A stretch of 64,000 bases of DNA, from positions 2,718,001 through 2,782,000 of the forward strand of contig NZ_CP071869.1 in NCBI RefSeq assembly GCF_017569185.1. Reading direction: 5' to 3'. Position numbers and translations under genes: made by a program. Shown here piece by piece: positions 17,595 through 26,021 of this stretch (position 1 is its first letter; every line of letters begins with the position of its first letter). A model generated the notes under the pieces. It was not told the DNA's origin and searched no databases. It saw only the letters and a program-made list of their open reading frames with translations. This DNA is from Polaribacter cellanae (GTDB lineage Bacteria; Bacteroidota; Bacteroidia; Flavobacteriales; Flavobacteriaceae).

Positions 17595-17602
17595 TATTTT
17601 TG
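17595..17602 (+). promoter_or_regulatory. Promoter -7 box 4 nt before the DUF3109 ATG
   Basis: The order is TATTTTTG, CGAC, ATG. The flank CACCTATTTTTGC is almost the same as that before panD. A leaderless mRNA is expected. Confidence 0.5.
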
Positions 17603-17606
17603 CGAC

Positions 17607-18176
17607 ATGTTTCAGTTAGGAAAAACAATTATATCAGAAGATATTATAGAAAAAGATTTTGTGTGCAACTTATCTGCATGTAAAGGATCTTGTTGTGTAG
17701 ATGGCGAAGCTGGTGCACCTTTAGATAAAGAGGAAACTAAGATTTTGGAGGAAATTTATCCGAAAGTAAAACCTTTTTTAAGAAAAGAAGGTATTGCAGT
17801 TATCGAAAAGGAAGGTACTTGGGTAACCAGTGAATGGGGCGAATTAGAAACTCCATTAATTAACGGAAAAGATTGTGCTTATGTTATTTTCGATGAGAAA
17901 AAAACGGCACTTTGTGGTATTGAAGAAGCCTATAATTCTGGAGAAATCGAATGGAAAAAACCAGTTTCTTGCCATTTATACCCAATTAGAGTAAAAGATT
18001 ATAGTGAGTTTGCTGCTGTAAATTACCACAAGTGGGAAATTTGTGACGATGCTTGTTCTTTAGGAAAAGAATTGCAAGTGCCAGTTTACAAATTTGTAAA
18101 ACAAGCTTTGGTAAGAAAATTTGGGCAAAATTGGTATGACGAATTAGAAAAAGTGGCTGCTAAACATTTAGAGTAA
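17607..18176 (+). CDS. DUF3109 family cysteine-rich protein
   Basis: A 189-aa cytosolic protein with a conserved set of cysteines: C20, C25, C29 and C30 in FVCNLSACKGSCCVDG, then one in KDCAYV, one in TALCGIE, one in PVSCHLYPIRV and two in WEICDDACSLG. The spacing looks like a metal or Fe-S cluster ligand set, similar to the YkgJ zinc/iron-cluster group. Function unknown. It is convergent with the histidine kinase gene and overlaps its 3' end by 9 bp, with no terminator between them. Confidence 0.85.
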   Translation: MFQLGKTIISEDIIEKDFVCNLSACKGSCCVDGEAGAPLDKEETKILEEIYPKVKPFLRKEGIAVIEKEGTWVTSEWGELETPLINGKDCAYVIFDEKKTALCGIEEAYNSGEIEWKKPVSCHLYPIRVKDYSEFAAVNYHKWEICDDACSLGKELQVPVYKFVKQALVRKFGQNWYDELEKVAAKHLE

Positions 18177-19619
18177 GGGTATTTTTACCATTACTTTTGT
18201 GCCTAAAGCTTTTCCATTTTCATCTTTTAAATCGGTATAATTTATCGAGTAATTTTTTTGAGAGCCTTTTACAAAATTGGCTAATCTGTCTTTGGTAAGT
18301 GCAATTCCTATCGATTTTCTATTAATTGATTTTTCTGATTTTATTTTGGCGGAAGCTGCTCTCCCTATTCCATTATCTTTTATGGTAAATTGAATAAAAT
18401 TTGCCTCTTTTTTATCAATGGAAAGCACAATTTTTTTGTCCTCCTTTTTAGAAGACAATCCATGCCATAAAGCGTTTTCTAAAAAAGGTTGTAATACTAA
18501 AGGTGGCACTTTTATGGTTTCTAAACTTACATTTTCATCTACTTTAATTTGAAAATCGATTTCATTCGAAAAACGAATATTTTCTATGGTCATATACAAA
18601 TCCATTGTTTCCAATTCTTCTTGTAAAGAAATTTCTTTGGTATTAGAAGCTTCTAAAATTTTACGAATTAGTTTCGAAAACTTATTTAAATATCTAGCCG
18701 CAAGTTTAGATTCGTTATTTATAATATAAAGTTTGATAGAATTTAACACATTAAAAATAAAATGCGGATTCATTTGACTTAACAAACTTGTTAATTTAAG
18801 CTCGTTAATTTGTTTTTCGTACAATGCTTCTATTTCCGATAGTTTGTAATGCTCTACTTTTTCAGATAACTTTTCGTTTAATTGGTCTTTTAATTTTTCG
18901 TTTTTTTGAAATTCTTCAATCAGTAATTTGTTGTAATTGTCTCTTTCTTGTCTGTAAATATGGTATTTATAACCTAAACCAACAGAAATAACAAGAGCTT
19001 CTAAGCAAATACCAATCATAAAAAAATCGATTGGTCTTATATAGCCAAATGTATAAATATTTGATAAACTAAAATAAAGTGAAACCAGAGAAAATCCTAA
19101 GAAAAACAAAAATCCAACTACAAAAAAACTGTTTATTTTATCTTTAAAATTGTAGATTACTTTTAAGAAAAAGCCAATTACAAATAAAGAAATGGGCATA
19201 TATACAAAAATGAAATATTTTGAAAAATAGGCTCCTTTAAAAAAGAATAAGTCTATTAAAAAAACGACTAAACTTATTATAAAAGAAGCAAATACATAAA
19301 TATAAATGTTTTTTGAAAGCTTTTTATCTTTTTGTTCGATATTTAAAAAATGAATAGAAAACCAAGTGTATAAAACCCAGTAAAAAACTTGAATAACCCA
19401 ATTAGAGGCTTTAAAAAAAGCACTGAATTTTATAACAATTGCATTTGAAAAATCGTTAGGCGTTTTCGGAATTAAATAAACCAAAACCAAAAATAAATAA
19501 CCTGCATAAATAGCAAAGCTCTTGTCTTTTGTAAAGAAATATGTGCTACAATGGTATATAATTAAGATGCATAATGTACCTTGTAAAAACGTTGGAAAAA
19601 CTTTAAAAAAGAGCTCCAT
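18168..19619 (-). CDS. LytS-type sensor histidine kinase with multi-TM sensor
   Basis: A 483-aa membrane histidine kinase. Residues 1-215 hold about seven hydrophobic segments, arranged like a 7TM-DISM sensor without an extracellular domain; a short coiled coil follows (residues 220-270). The phospho-acceptor His is in MNPHFIFNVLNSI near residue 285 and the ATPase motifs are NALWHGLSSK and DNGIGRA, as in the His_kinase (LytS/YehU) family. It is the last gene of an operon with a TPR kinase and a LytTR regulator (2-bp gap) and its kinase domain is closely similar to that of its neighbour. Confidence 0.9.
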   Translation of the reverse strand: MELFFKVFPTFLQGTLCILIIYHCSTYFFTKDKSFAIYAGYLFLVLVYLIPKTPNDFSNAIVIKFSAFFKASNWVIQVFYWVLYTWFSIHFLNIEQKDKKLSKNIYIYVFASFIISLVVFLIDLFFFKGAYFSKYFIFVYMPISLFVIGFFLKVIYNFKDKINSFFVVGFLFFLGFSLVSLYFSLSNIYTFGYIRPIDFFMIGICLEALVISVGLGYKYHIYRQERDNYNKLLIEEFQKNEKLKDQLNEKLSEKVEHYKLSEIEALYEKQINELKLTSLLSQMNPHFIFNVLNSIKLYIINNESKLAARYLNKFSKLIRKILEASNTKEISLQEELETMDLYMTIENIRFSNEIDFQIKVDENVSLETIKVPPLVLQPFLENALWHGLSSKKEDKKIVLSIDKKEANFIQFTIKDNGIGRAASAKIKSEKSINRKSIGIALTKDRLANFVKGSQKNYSINYTDLKDENGKALGTKVMVKIPLL

Positions 19620-19621
19620 AA

Positions 19622-21541
19622 TTATTGAGTTGGAATTTTTAGAATTACTTTTGTGCCCAAAGAATTTTTATCTCTATCTACCAAATCATTAAAAAAGATA
19701 CTAAAAGGATTTTTAAAGTCTTTTATAAAGTTATTTAGGCGTTCTATAGTTATTTCTATACCTATCGATTTACGCTGAATTACTTTGTTCGACTTTATTT
19801 TCGCGGATGCTTTTCTACCAATTCCATTGTCTTCTATATCTATTTGAATAAAATCGTGAGACAACTTTTTAACAGATAAACTAATTTTTTTAGCTCCCTT
19901 TTTAGAGGATAGCCCATGCCAAAGTGCATTTTCTAAAAAAGGCTGTAAAACTAATGGAGGTACTTTAATTTTAGACAAATCTAAACTCTTATCTACTTGA
20001 ATGTTGTAACTAATTTCGTTAGAAAAACGGATGTTTTCAATATTCATATACAAATCCATCGTTTCTAACTCTTCTTGTAAAGTCACTTCTTTTAAAGCAG
20101 AAGATTCTAATATTTTACGAATTAGTTTCGAGAATTTGTTTAAATAATAGACCGCATTTTTCTGCTCGTTATTAATAATATAATGTTTAATAGAATTTAG
20201 TGCATTAAAAATAAAATGCGGATTCATTTGTGTGCGTAAAACATCTTGTTCTAAGGTTAAAATTCTCTTTTCATTTTCAAACAAACGTTGTCTATACAAA
20301 AAGTATAAAATTGCCAAAAAGAGCAAGAGTGTAATAAAGGCTATAATCCAAAAATTTCTGTTTTTTATCAATTGCAATTGCGCAATTTCATTTTGTTTTG
20401 CTAAATTTTTAAGTTGATTGGTTTTGCGTTCACTATCGTATTTTATAATAATGTCATTTACATATTTACTGGTTTTATCATTTAGCAACTCATTAGAAAT
20501 ACTCGTGTATTTTTTATAATATTTTAAGGCTTCTTTATAATTTTTAGTAAGTTGATTGTACTCAGAATAATTCGTGTAAATTTCGGTTAAAGCAGTTTTG
20601 TAATTTCTTTTTTCAGCAATTTCTAAGCTAATTTTAAAATGTTCTTTTGCTTTTGCATAATTGTTTGTTTTTGTGGCTACCCAACCCAAATTATTATTTA
20701 TTAAGGCAATGTAATATTGGTTTTTTACACTTTTTGCAATAGGCACTGCCTCTTTTAAAAACGTTTTTGCTTTCGAATATTCGCCTTTTTTAATATGCAA
20801 CTTACCAAGCCTATTATAGCAAATCATCCGTCCATAATGGTTGTTAATACTTTTGTCTATAGCTAGGGCTTTTTGGGTGTAAAAAATCGCCAAATTTAAA
20901 CTGTCTTGTGCTTCTTTTACCTTGGCAATATTTTCGTTATTGATAGAAAGCGACCATTTATTACCAGATTTTTCAGCATTTTCTATCGCTTTTTTAAAAC
21001 TGTTTTCAGCCAAACTGTATTGCTCTAAAAGAATGTAAATGTTTCCAATACTGTTGTAAGAAACTTCCATACTTCTTAACACTCCAGAATTGGGTTGCTC
21101 TATTTTTTCGGCAATTTCTAAGGCTTTTTTGTTATAATCGATAGCAGATGTATAAATATTTTTTCGTCTATAATCTACCCCCAACATATTTAAACTAAAA
21201 ATTTGGAACTCTTTATTAGCTGCTACTTCTAAAGCTTTTTTGTGGGTTTCTATAGCTTTATCGTATTTGGAATATTTTCTATAAACATTACCCAATTTAA
21301 TATATTCGTAAGCCAAACCATTTTTATAATTGGCAACTAAAAATTGATCGATAATGGTTTTCACCTTAACAGAATCTCTCTGAAAAGGCTTTAAAATTTT
21401 ATCTATTTCTTTATAAGTATTGGGTTTTGTTTGTAGAATACTATTTACACTTTTGGCTAAAGTTCTTTTTTTATTTTGTGAAAATAAAGAAATTGAAAAA
21501 CCGAATATTATAAATAGAAAAAGTTGCTTTTTTACAATCAT
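19622..21541 (-). CDS. TPR-containing LytS-type sensor histidine kinase
   Basis: About 639 aa from the ATG at 21541. A signal peptide (LFLFIIFGFSISLFSQ) is followed by about six tetratricopeptide repeats (residues 35-350, for example YDKAIETHKKALEVA and YAKAKEHFKISLEIA), one membrane segment (FWIIAFITLLLFLAILYFL) and a LytS kinase domain with MNPHFIFNALNSIK and NALWHGLSSKKG. The TPRs face the periplasm and would sense a protein partner. The stop is 2 bp before the next kinase gene. The LytTR regulator lies directly upstream with 6 bp to this ATG. Confidence 0.9.
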   Translation of the reverse strand: MIVKKQLFLFIIFGFSISLFSQNKKRTLAKSVNSILQTKPNTYKEIDKILKPFQRDSVKVKTIIDQFLVANYKNGLAYEYIKLGNVYRKYSKYDKAIETHKKALEVAANKEFQIFSLNMLGVDYRRKNIYTSAIDYNKKALEIAEKIEQPNSGVLRSMEVSYNSIGNIYILLEQYSLAENSFKKAIENAEKSGNKWSLSINNENIAKVKEAQDSLNLAIFYTQKALAIDKSINNHYGRMICYNRLGKLHIKKGEYSKAKTFLKEAVPIAKSVKNQYYIALINNNLGWVATKTNNYAKAKEHFKISLEIAEKRNYKTALTEIYTNYSEYNQLTKNYKEALKYYKKYTSISNELLNDKTSKYVNDIIIKYDSERKTNQLKNLAKQNEIAQLQLIKNRNFWIIAFITLLLFLAILYFLYRQRLFENEKRILTLEQDVLRTQMNPHFIFNALNSIKHYIINNEQKNAVYYLNKFSKLIRKILESSALKEVTLQEELETMDLYMNIENIRFSNEISYNIQVDKSLDLSKIKVPPLVLQPFLENALWHGLSSKKGAKKISLSVKKLSHDFIQIDIEDNGIGRKASAKIKSNKVIQRKSIGIEITIERLNNFIKDFKNPFSIFFNDLVDRDKNSLGTKVILKIPTQ

Positions 21542-21547
21542 AAACAA

Positions 21548-22282
21548 TTATATTTTTTTTAGAAAAGCAGATTTTTTTTGTCTGGAAACAGGAATCTTAG
21601 CGTTGTTTTCTAAAACCACATAGCCATCTGTTTTTAAAAATTCTTTTATTTTATGAAGGTTGATAATGTAAGAGTTATGAATTCTAAAAAAATGGTCTGT
21701 AGGTAATAATTCGTCTATTTCTTTCAACTTTTTTGTAACCACAATTTTCTTATTATCAGCTAAAAAAAGCGTAGAGTAATTGCCATCTGAAGCCACGTAA
21801 AAAATATCTTTTGGTTCTAAGAAAACCAATTTTCCATCTGTATTTATGGTAATTTTTTTATGATTCAGTTTTTTGTTAAATTTTAGCAACATGTCTTCAA
21901 ATTTATTTGCTGTAAATCCTTTTTCGCTGTGTTTTTTAATTTTTGCAATGGTTTCCTTTAAATCGTCTGTATCTATAGGTTTTAGTAAATAGTCTATGGC
22001 TTCTTTTTTTAATGCAGTAATGGCATATTCGTTATAAGCTGTGGTAATTACTACAGCAAAATCTTTTTTATTGAGTTTTTCTAAAAACTGAAAACCATCC
22101 ATAGTTGGCATTTCTATATCTAAAAAAAGACAATCTATTTCTGAGGAATTTAAGTAAGGAATTGCCTTTTCTGGCTCTGTAAAAGTAGCGATTACTTCCA
22201 GTTCATCTTCAAAATTAGACAATTCCCAAGTAAGACCTTTTATGGCTTTCGGTTCGTCGTCTATAATTACAGCTCTAATCAT
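21548..22282 (-). CDS. LytTR family response regulator
   Basis: A 244-aa two-component regulator. The receiver domain starts MIRAVIIDDEP; the phospho-acceptor is Asp55 in LFLDIEMPTMDGF. The C-terminal LytTR DNA-binding domain covers about residues 140-244 (FYVASDGNYSTLFL, HNSYIINLHKIKEF). I choose the ATG at 22282 because the ATG at 22300 lies inside a TAnnTTTG box. First gene of the operon with two LytS-type kinases, which are its likely partners. Confidence 0.93.
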   Translation of the reverse strand: MIRAVIIDDEPKAIKGLTWELSNFEDELEVIATFTEPEKAIPYLNSSEIDCLFLDIEMPTMDGFQFLEKLNKKDFAVVITTAYNEYAITALKKEAIDYLLKPIDTDDLKETIAKIKKHSEKGFTANKFEDMLLKFNKKLNHKKITINTDGKLVFLEPKDIFYVASDGNYSTLFLADNKKIVVTKKLKEIDELLPTDHFFRIHNSYIINLHKIKEFLKTDGYVVLENNAKIPVSRQKKSAFLKKI

Positions 22283-22297
22283 GGTGGTCAATTTTAT

Positions 22298-22305
22298 CAA
22301 AGTTA
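22298..22305 (-). promoter_or_regulatory. Promoter -7 box for the LytTR-kinase operon
   Basis: TAACTTTG on the minus strand, 15 nt before the ATG at 22282. It overlaps the upstream ATG at 22300, which fixes the start choice. Confidence 0.5.
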
Positions 22306-22377
22306 AAATATATTTATCAAACCTACTTTACAGATGTACAAATTGTTCTTTTTCGATTATAAACAGGTATTAATAGC

Positions 22378-22451
22378 TTGTAAATGGTATGTTTTATTGC
22401 GTTTTTAATCAATAACCATTTATACAGAATTTTAAGCCAGTTATACATTTG
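22378..22451 (+). promoter_or_regulatory. Candidate LytTR operator and promoter for DUF4412 and T9SS genes
   Basis: Two direct repeats, CCATTTATACA (22416-22426) and CCAGTTATACA (22437-22447), are spaced exactly 21 bp apart, two helical turns. An inverted half-site TAAATGGT lies near 22380. A -7 box TACATTTG (22444-22451) overlaps the second repeat, 62 nt before the ATG at 22514. LytTR regulators typically bind 9-bp direct repeats at this spacing. The link to the neighbouring regulator is inference. Confidence 0.4.
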
Positions 22452-22513
22452 GCCATTATTTTTAGGCATTTATCAGCAATATTTGTGGGAGGAAAAATTA
22501 AAAAATAGTTATT

Positions 22514-23767
22514 ATGAAACTCTTTAAAAACATTTTTGTATTCATTTTTATCTTTTCAATATCTGGGAATGTTCAAGCACAGTTTTGGAAAAAACTAAAG
22601 AAAAAGGCAGAAGAAAAAATATCTAAAATTGAAGATAAGGTAATAGACAATTTAGATAAAAAAACCGACAAGAAAATCGATGAAACCATAGATGGAAAAA
22701 AGAAAAAACAAACAAAACCATCTACAGAATTGCCAAAATTAAAAGGAGGCTCATCAGTTTTAATGTTAATGAATGAGGGTTACGAATACCAAACAGAAGA
22801 CATTATAATATCTGTTTATGGGAAATTTACAAAAGACAATTTATCGAGTTCTGTAAAAACGTATAACGAAGATAGAGTTATAAAACCAGTAGATGCATAT
22901 CCTGAAGGTTTTGCGTTGGCTTACAATAAAAACGGATTTTTAAATCCAGAAAAAGGGCAAATTATAATACATCATGCAGATAGTACAAAAGCCGTTTTTT
23001 CTTTAAAAGGAACCTGGGGTTTTGGAGATGATAAAAAACCAATTAACGCCTCTTATGTTAGTTTAAATGTTTCGAAAATTAACGATGTTCGAAAAACAGA
23101 TTATAAGAGAGAAACGAATAGAAACCAACAAAACTCATCAGTAAATAAAAACAACTCTAATAATATATTTAAAAATTCTGATAATTCTTCCATAGAAATT
23201 CCAGATACGTTTTCTTTTACCTCAAGTTTAGAAATAGAAATGACTTCCAATGAAAATGACGTTGCAAAAATGGAATTTTTACTGGGAGATTATAAAGATA
23301 TCTATGCCATGTCTATTGCTTCTGAAGAAATGGGCGAAAACGGAAAAGTGTACAATGTAATTACCCCTAAAAGCATTACGATGTTTATGGATGTTGCTGG
23401 TATGAAAATGAAAAAATCGGTGGCTCAAGAACAGTTTTCTCAAGCAAATTTTGGCGATAAAATGCCAGAAAATCCACAGAATGTTCAAAAAACGGGTGCC
23501 ACAAAAAACATTTTAGGTTATACCTGTTACGAATATAAATACGAAAATGATGGTGGTTTTGTTAGTGTTTGGGCAACTAAAGATTTCCCAACAATGAAAA
23601 AAAACATAAATATGTTAGGCATGTTTGAAGGTAGCCCAATAGAAGGTTTTGTGTTAGAAATAGATATGAAATCGAAAAACGAAACGATAAATATGAAGGC
23701 TGTAAAATACAACAAAAACAAAAATGTTACGATAAATACATCAGCATATAAATCTATGGGATTTTAA
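22514..23767 (+). CDS. DUF4412 domain secreted protein
   Basis: A 417-aa exported protein. The signal peptide covers residues 1-22 (ending NVQAQ), followed by a very Lys/Asp-rich helical stretch (residues 25-75) and a C-terminal DUF4412-type domain (KNILGYTCYEYKYENDGG, VSVWATKDFP). The middle is Asn/Ser-rich (QNSSVNKNNSNN). No T9SS sorting domain is present, so it probably stays in the periplasm. It is divergent from the LytTR operon and 12 bp upstream of a T9SS cargo gene, so the pair is likely cotranscribed. Confidence 0.75.
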   Translation: MKLFKNIFVFIFIFSISGNVQAQFWKKLKKKAEEKISKIEDKVIDNLDKKTDKKIDETIDGKKKKQTKPSTELPKLKGGSSVLMLMNEGYEYQTEDIIISVYGKFTKDNLSSSVKTYNEDRVIKPVDAYPEGFALAYNKNGFLNPEKGQIIIHHADSTKAVFSLKGTWGFGDDKKPINASYVSLNVSKINDVRKTDYKRETNRNQQNSSVNKNNSNNIFKNSDNSSIEIPDTFSFTSSLEIEMTSNENDVAKMEFLLGDYKDIYAMSIASEEMGENGKVYNVITPKSITMFMDVAGMKMKKSVAQEQFSQANFGDKMPENPQNVQKTGATKNILGYTCYEYKYENDGGFVSVWATKDFPTMKKNINMLGMFEGSPIEGFVLEIDMKSKNETINMKAVKYNKNKNVTINTSAYKSMGF

Positions 23768-23779
23768 AAAATTAAAACT

Positions 23780-26017
23780 ATGAAAACAAAATTACTTATT
23801 GCTTTATTTTTTGTGAGTTTGGTTACAAATGCACAATTACGTCTTATAAAAGATGTAAAAAATTATGTGAAAGGCTACAAATCTGTAACTGCATTAGAGG
23901 CTGTAGATAATGATATTATTATAAGTATGGCAGAAAATTTAAATCCTTTCGAAGCTGGTGTTTACATTAGTAATGGAACATTAGAAAATACCTACAAATT
24001 AAATGGTTTAGAAAACATACAATATACTTTAAATGGTTTGTTTGGTGAGTCTTATCTTATTAATAACGAAGTATTTTTATTTAGTAATCGGTTAAGTAGC
24101 TCGTCAGATAATAATAGAGTTTTTAAAATAAACGAATTAAAAACATCTGCAAGCCTTGTTGCTGAGGCAGATAATCATGGCATTATTTTACGAACAAACA
24201 ATAATAAAATAGCAGAAGTTAATAGGGAATATTACCCAAGTGAATATGTAAATTTTAAAACGATTCCTGCAGGCTATAATTTTTTTGTAAAAATTTTTGA
24301 TGAAAATGGCACACTTGAAAAAAGTTATACATTTAATGGAAACACAGGTTTAGACAACCCTGCAGAAGATATTAACTATTTAACCAGAATTGTTGAATTA
24401 TTTTTTTGGAAAGGGAAATATTATTTTACAGGTGTTAACACGCAAAACAGAAAAGATTTATATTATTTTGATGATGCTCGTCAATACAAAATTACAAAGT
24501 TGCATGTGTATGGAAATTCTAACACAGCTGTGGCTCCAAACAATTTTGTTTTAAGTGATGATTTTATTTATTTTAATGGTTTGTATAGAACTTGGGAAAC
24601 TGCAGAAACTGGTGAAAGAAGTGCAACAGAACATGGAAAAGAAATTTGTTTTACCAATGGAACATTAGATTTTGGGGGAAATGAAACTACCATACCTAAT
24701 TTTTTAACAATTTCTGCAAACAAAGCTCCTTATGATGGTACAAGAGGTTACAAAGCCTTAGATACAAACTCAGCATACGCAAATTCGGTGCCTATTTATA
24801 CAAATAACAATGTTGTAATTTACAAAGACTTTGCAGATAATAAAGCACTTAAATTAATTGATGCATCAAACGCTTTGCACACCTTAATTGCCATTACAAA
24901 TGATAGTGATAAATACTTTATTAGAAATAACAAATTATACTATTTAACATCAGAATTTACTACAGTATTAACCTATTATTTATATGAGTTTAATGGCAAT
25001 CCAAACAATGTTAAAAAATATCAACTGCCAACAAATAATGGAGATAATTTTAGAATAATAACTCAAAATCCTTACACAATTTCTCAGAAATCAAATAAAG
25101 TATTTTTTTCTGGTCAGTTTTATAATTCTCCAAATGTAAGAAGAACAGCAATTATTTCATTCGATTTTAAAACAACGCAGTTTACAGAAGAAAAAGTTTT
25201 TGCAGATGATAATGTCCAAATTTCCGATATAAAAAGATATAATAATGGCTTTGTTTTTAAAGGAGAAGATGATAAAATATATAGTTATAATGCAGAAATA
25301 AGAGCTACTCAAATTACACCAAACTCAGCTGGAGGTAAAAGTGCTAAAAAAACCAATTCTGCTCAACAATTAACATTAAATGGAGTTGTTTATAATGCAA
25401 GTGTGGCATCATCTAACTTGGCAACTAATGAAAAACTTAAAATAGAATTATTAGATACCACCAGTATTTATTTTAAAGGAAAAATTAAAAACTTGCCCAA
25501 TAATAGTTACGCAAAATCTTTTTATAAAATTACAGCTTTAAATAATTCAAACCACGAAACTACGTTAACGCTATCTTTTAACAATACAGATTTTTTAACT
25601 CCAATTACCAAAGAATCAGATGTTTCTCTACAAGCTTTCGAAAATGGAAATTGGGTAGATTTAGGGGATTTCACAGTAGATTTGGCGAACAAAAAAATTA
25701 CGCTTGCACATAATTTTAAAGCGAACTCAGCACTTTTTATTAAAAATTCCGCTGTTTTAAATGTCGATAATTTTGAGGTTTCAAATGCAAATGTTAAAGT
25801 GTTTCCAAATCCATCATCAGCAATTATAAATATTCAATTTAAGAATAACGAAACTTTAAAATCACTCGAAATTTATAATATAAAAGGTCAAAAAATGAAT
25901 TGTATAGTTGATAAAAAAACGAGTGTAATAAATATTTCCACTCTTTCTAAAGGAGTATATATTTTAAAAATTAAAGGAGAAAAAGCAAGCTATTCAAAAA
26001 GAATAATAAAAAACTAA
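23780..26017 (+). CDS. T9SS type A sorting domain-containing secreted protein
   Basis: A 745-aa surface or secreted protein. Residues 1-18 form a signal peptide (MKTKLLIALFFVSLVTNA). The body has repeated beta-strand blocks of propeller-like appearance (residues 30-520). The last about 75 residues are a type A T9SS C-terminal domain: VKVFPNPSSAIINIQF, LKSLEIYNIKGQKM, ISTLSKGVYILKI and a final KRIIKN. No enzymatic motif was recognised. It is 4 bp upstream of the LRR gene and shares its signal-peptide DNA almost exactly. Confidence 0.85.
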   Translation: MKTKLLIALFFVSLVTNAQLRLIKDVKNYVKGYKSVTALEAVDNDIIISMAENLNPFEAGVYISNGTLENTYKLNGLENIQYTLNGLFGESYLINNEVFLFSNRLSSSSDNNRVFKINELKTSASLVAEADNHGIILRTNNNKIAEVNREYYPSEYVNFKTIPAGYNFFVKIFDENGTLEKSYTFNGNTGLDNPAEDINYLTRIVELFFWKGKYYFTGVNTQNRKDLYYFDDARQYKITKLHVYGNSNTAVAPNNFVLSDDFIYFNGLYRTWETAETGERSATEHGKEICFTNGTLDFGGNETTIPNFLTISANKAPYDGTRGYKALDTNSAYANSVPIYTNNNVVIYKDFADNKALKLIDASNALHTLIAITNDSDKYFIRNNKLYYLTSEFTTVLTYYLYEFNGNPNNVKKYQLPTNNGDNFRIITQNPYTISQKSNKVFFSGQFYNSPNVRRTAIISFDFKTTQFTEEKVFADDNVQISDIKRYNNGFVFKGEDDKIYSYNAEIRATQITPNSAGGKSAKKTNSAQQLTLNGVVYNASVASSNLATNEKLKIELLDTTSIYFKGKIKNLPNNSYAKSFYKITALNNSNHETTLTLSFNNTDFLTPITKESDVSLQAFENGNWVDLGDFTVDLANKKITLAHNFKANSALFIKNSAVLNVDNFEVSNANVKVFPNPSSAIINIQFKNNETLKSLEIYNIKGQKMNCIVDKKTSVINISTLSKGVYILKIKGEKASYSKRIIKN

Positions 26018-26021
26018 AACT

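Noticed and set aside
22283..22300. Upstream ATG (22300) as start of the LytTR regulator
   Set aside because: It lies within the TAACTTTG box, and the receiver domain begins directly at MIRAVIIDDE.
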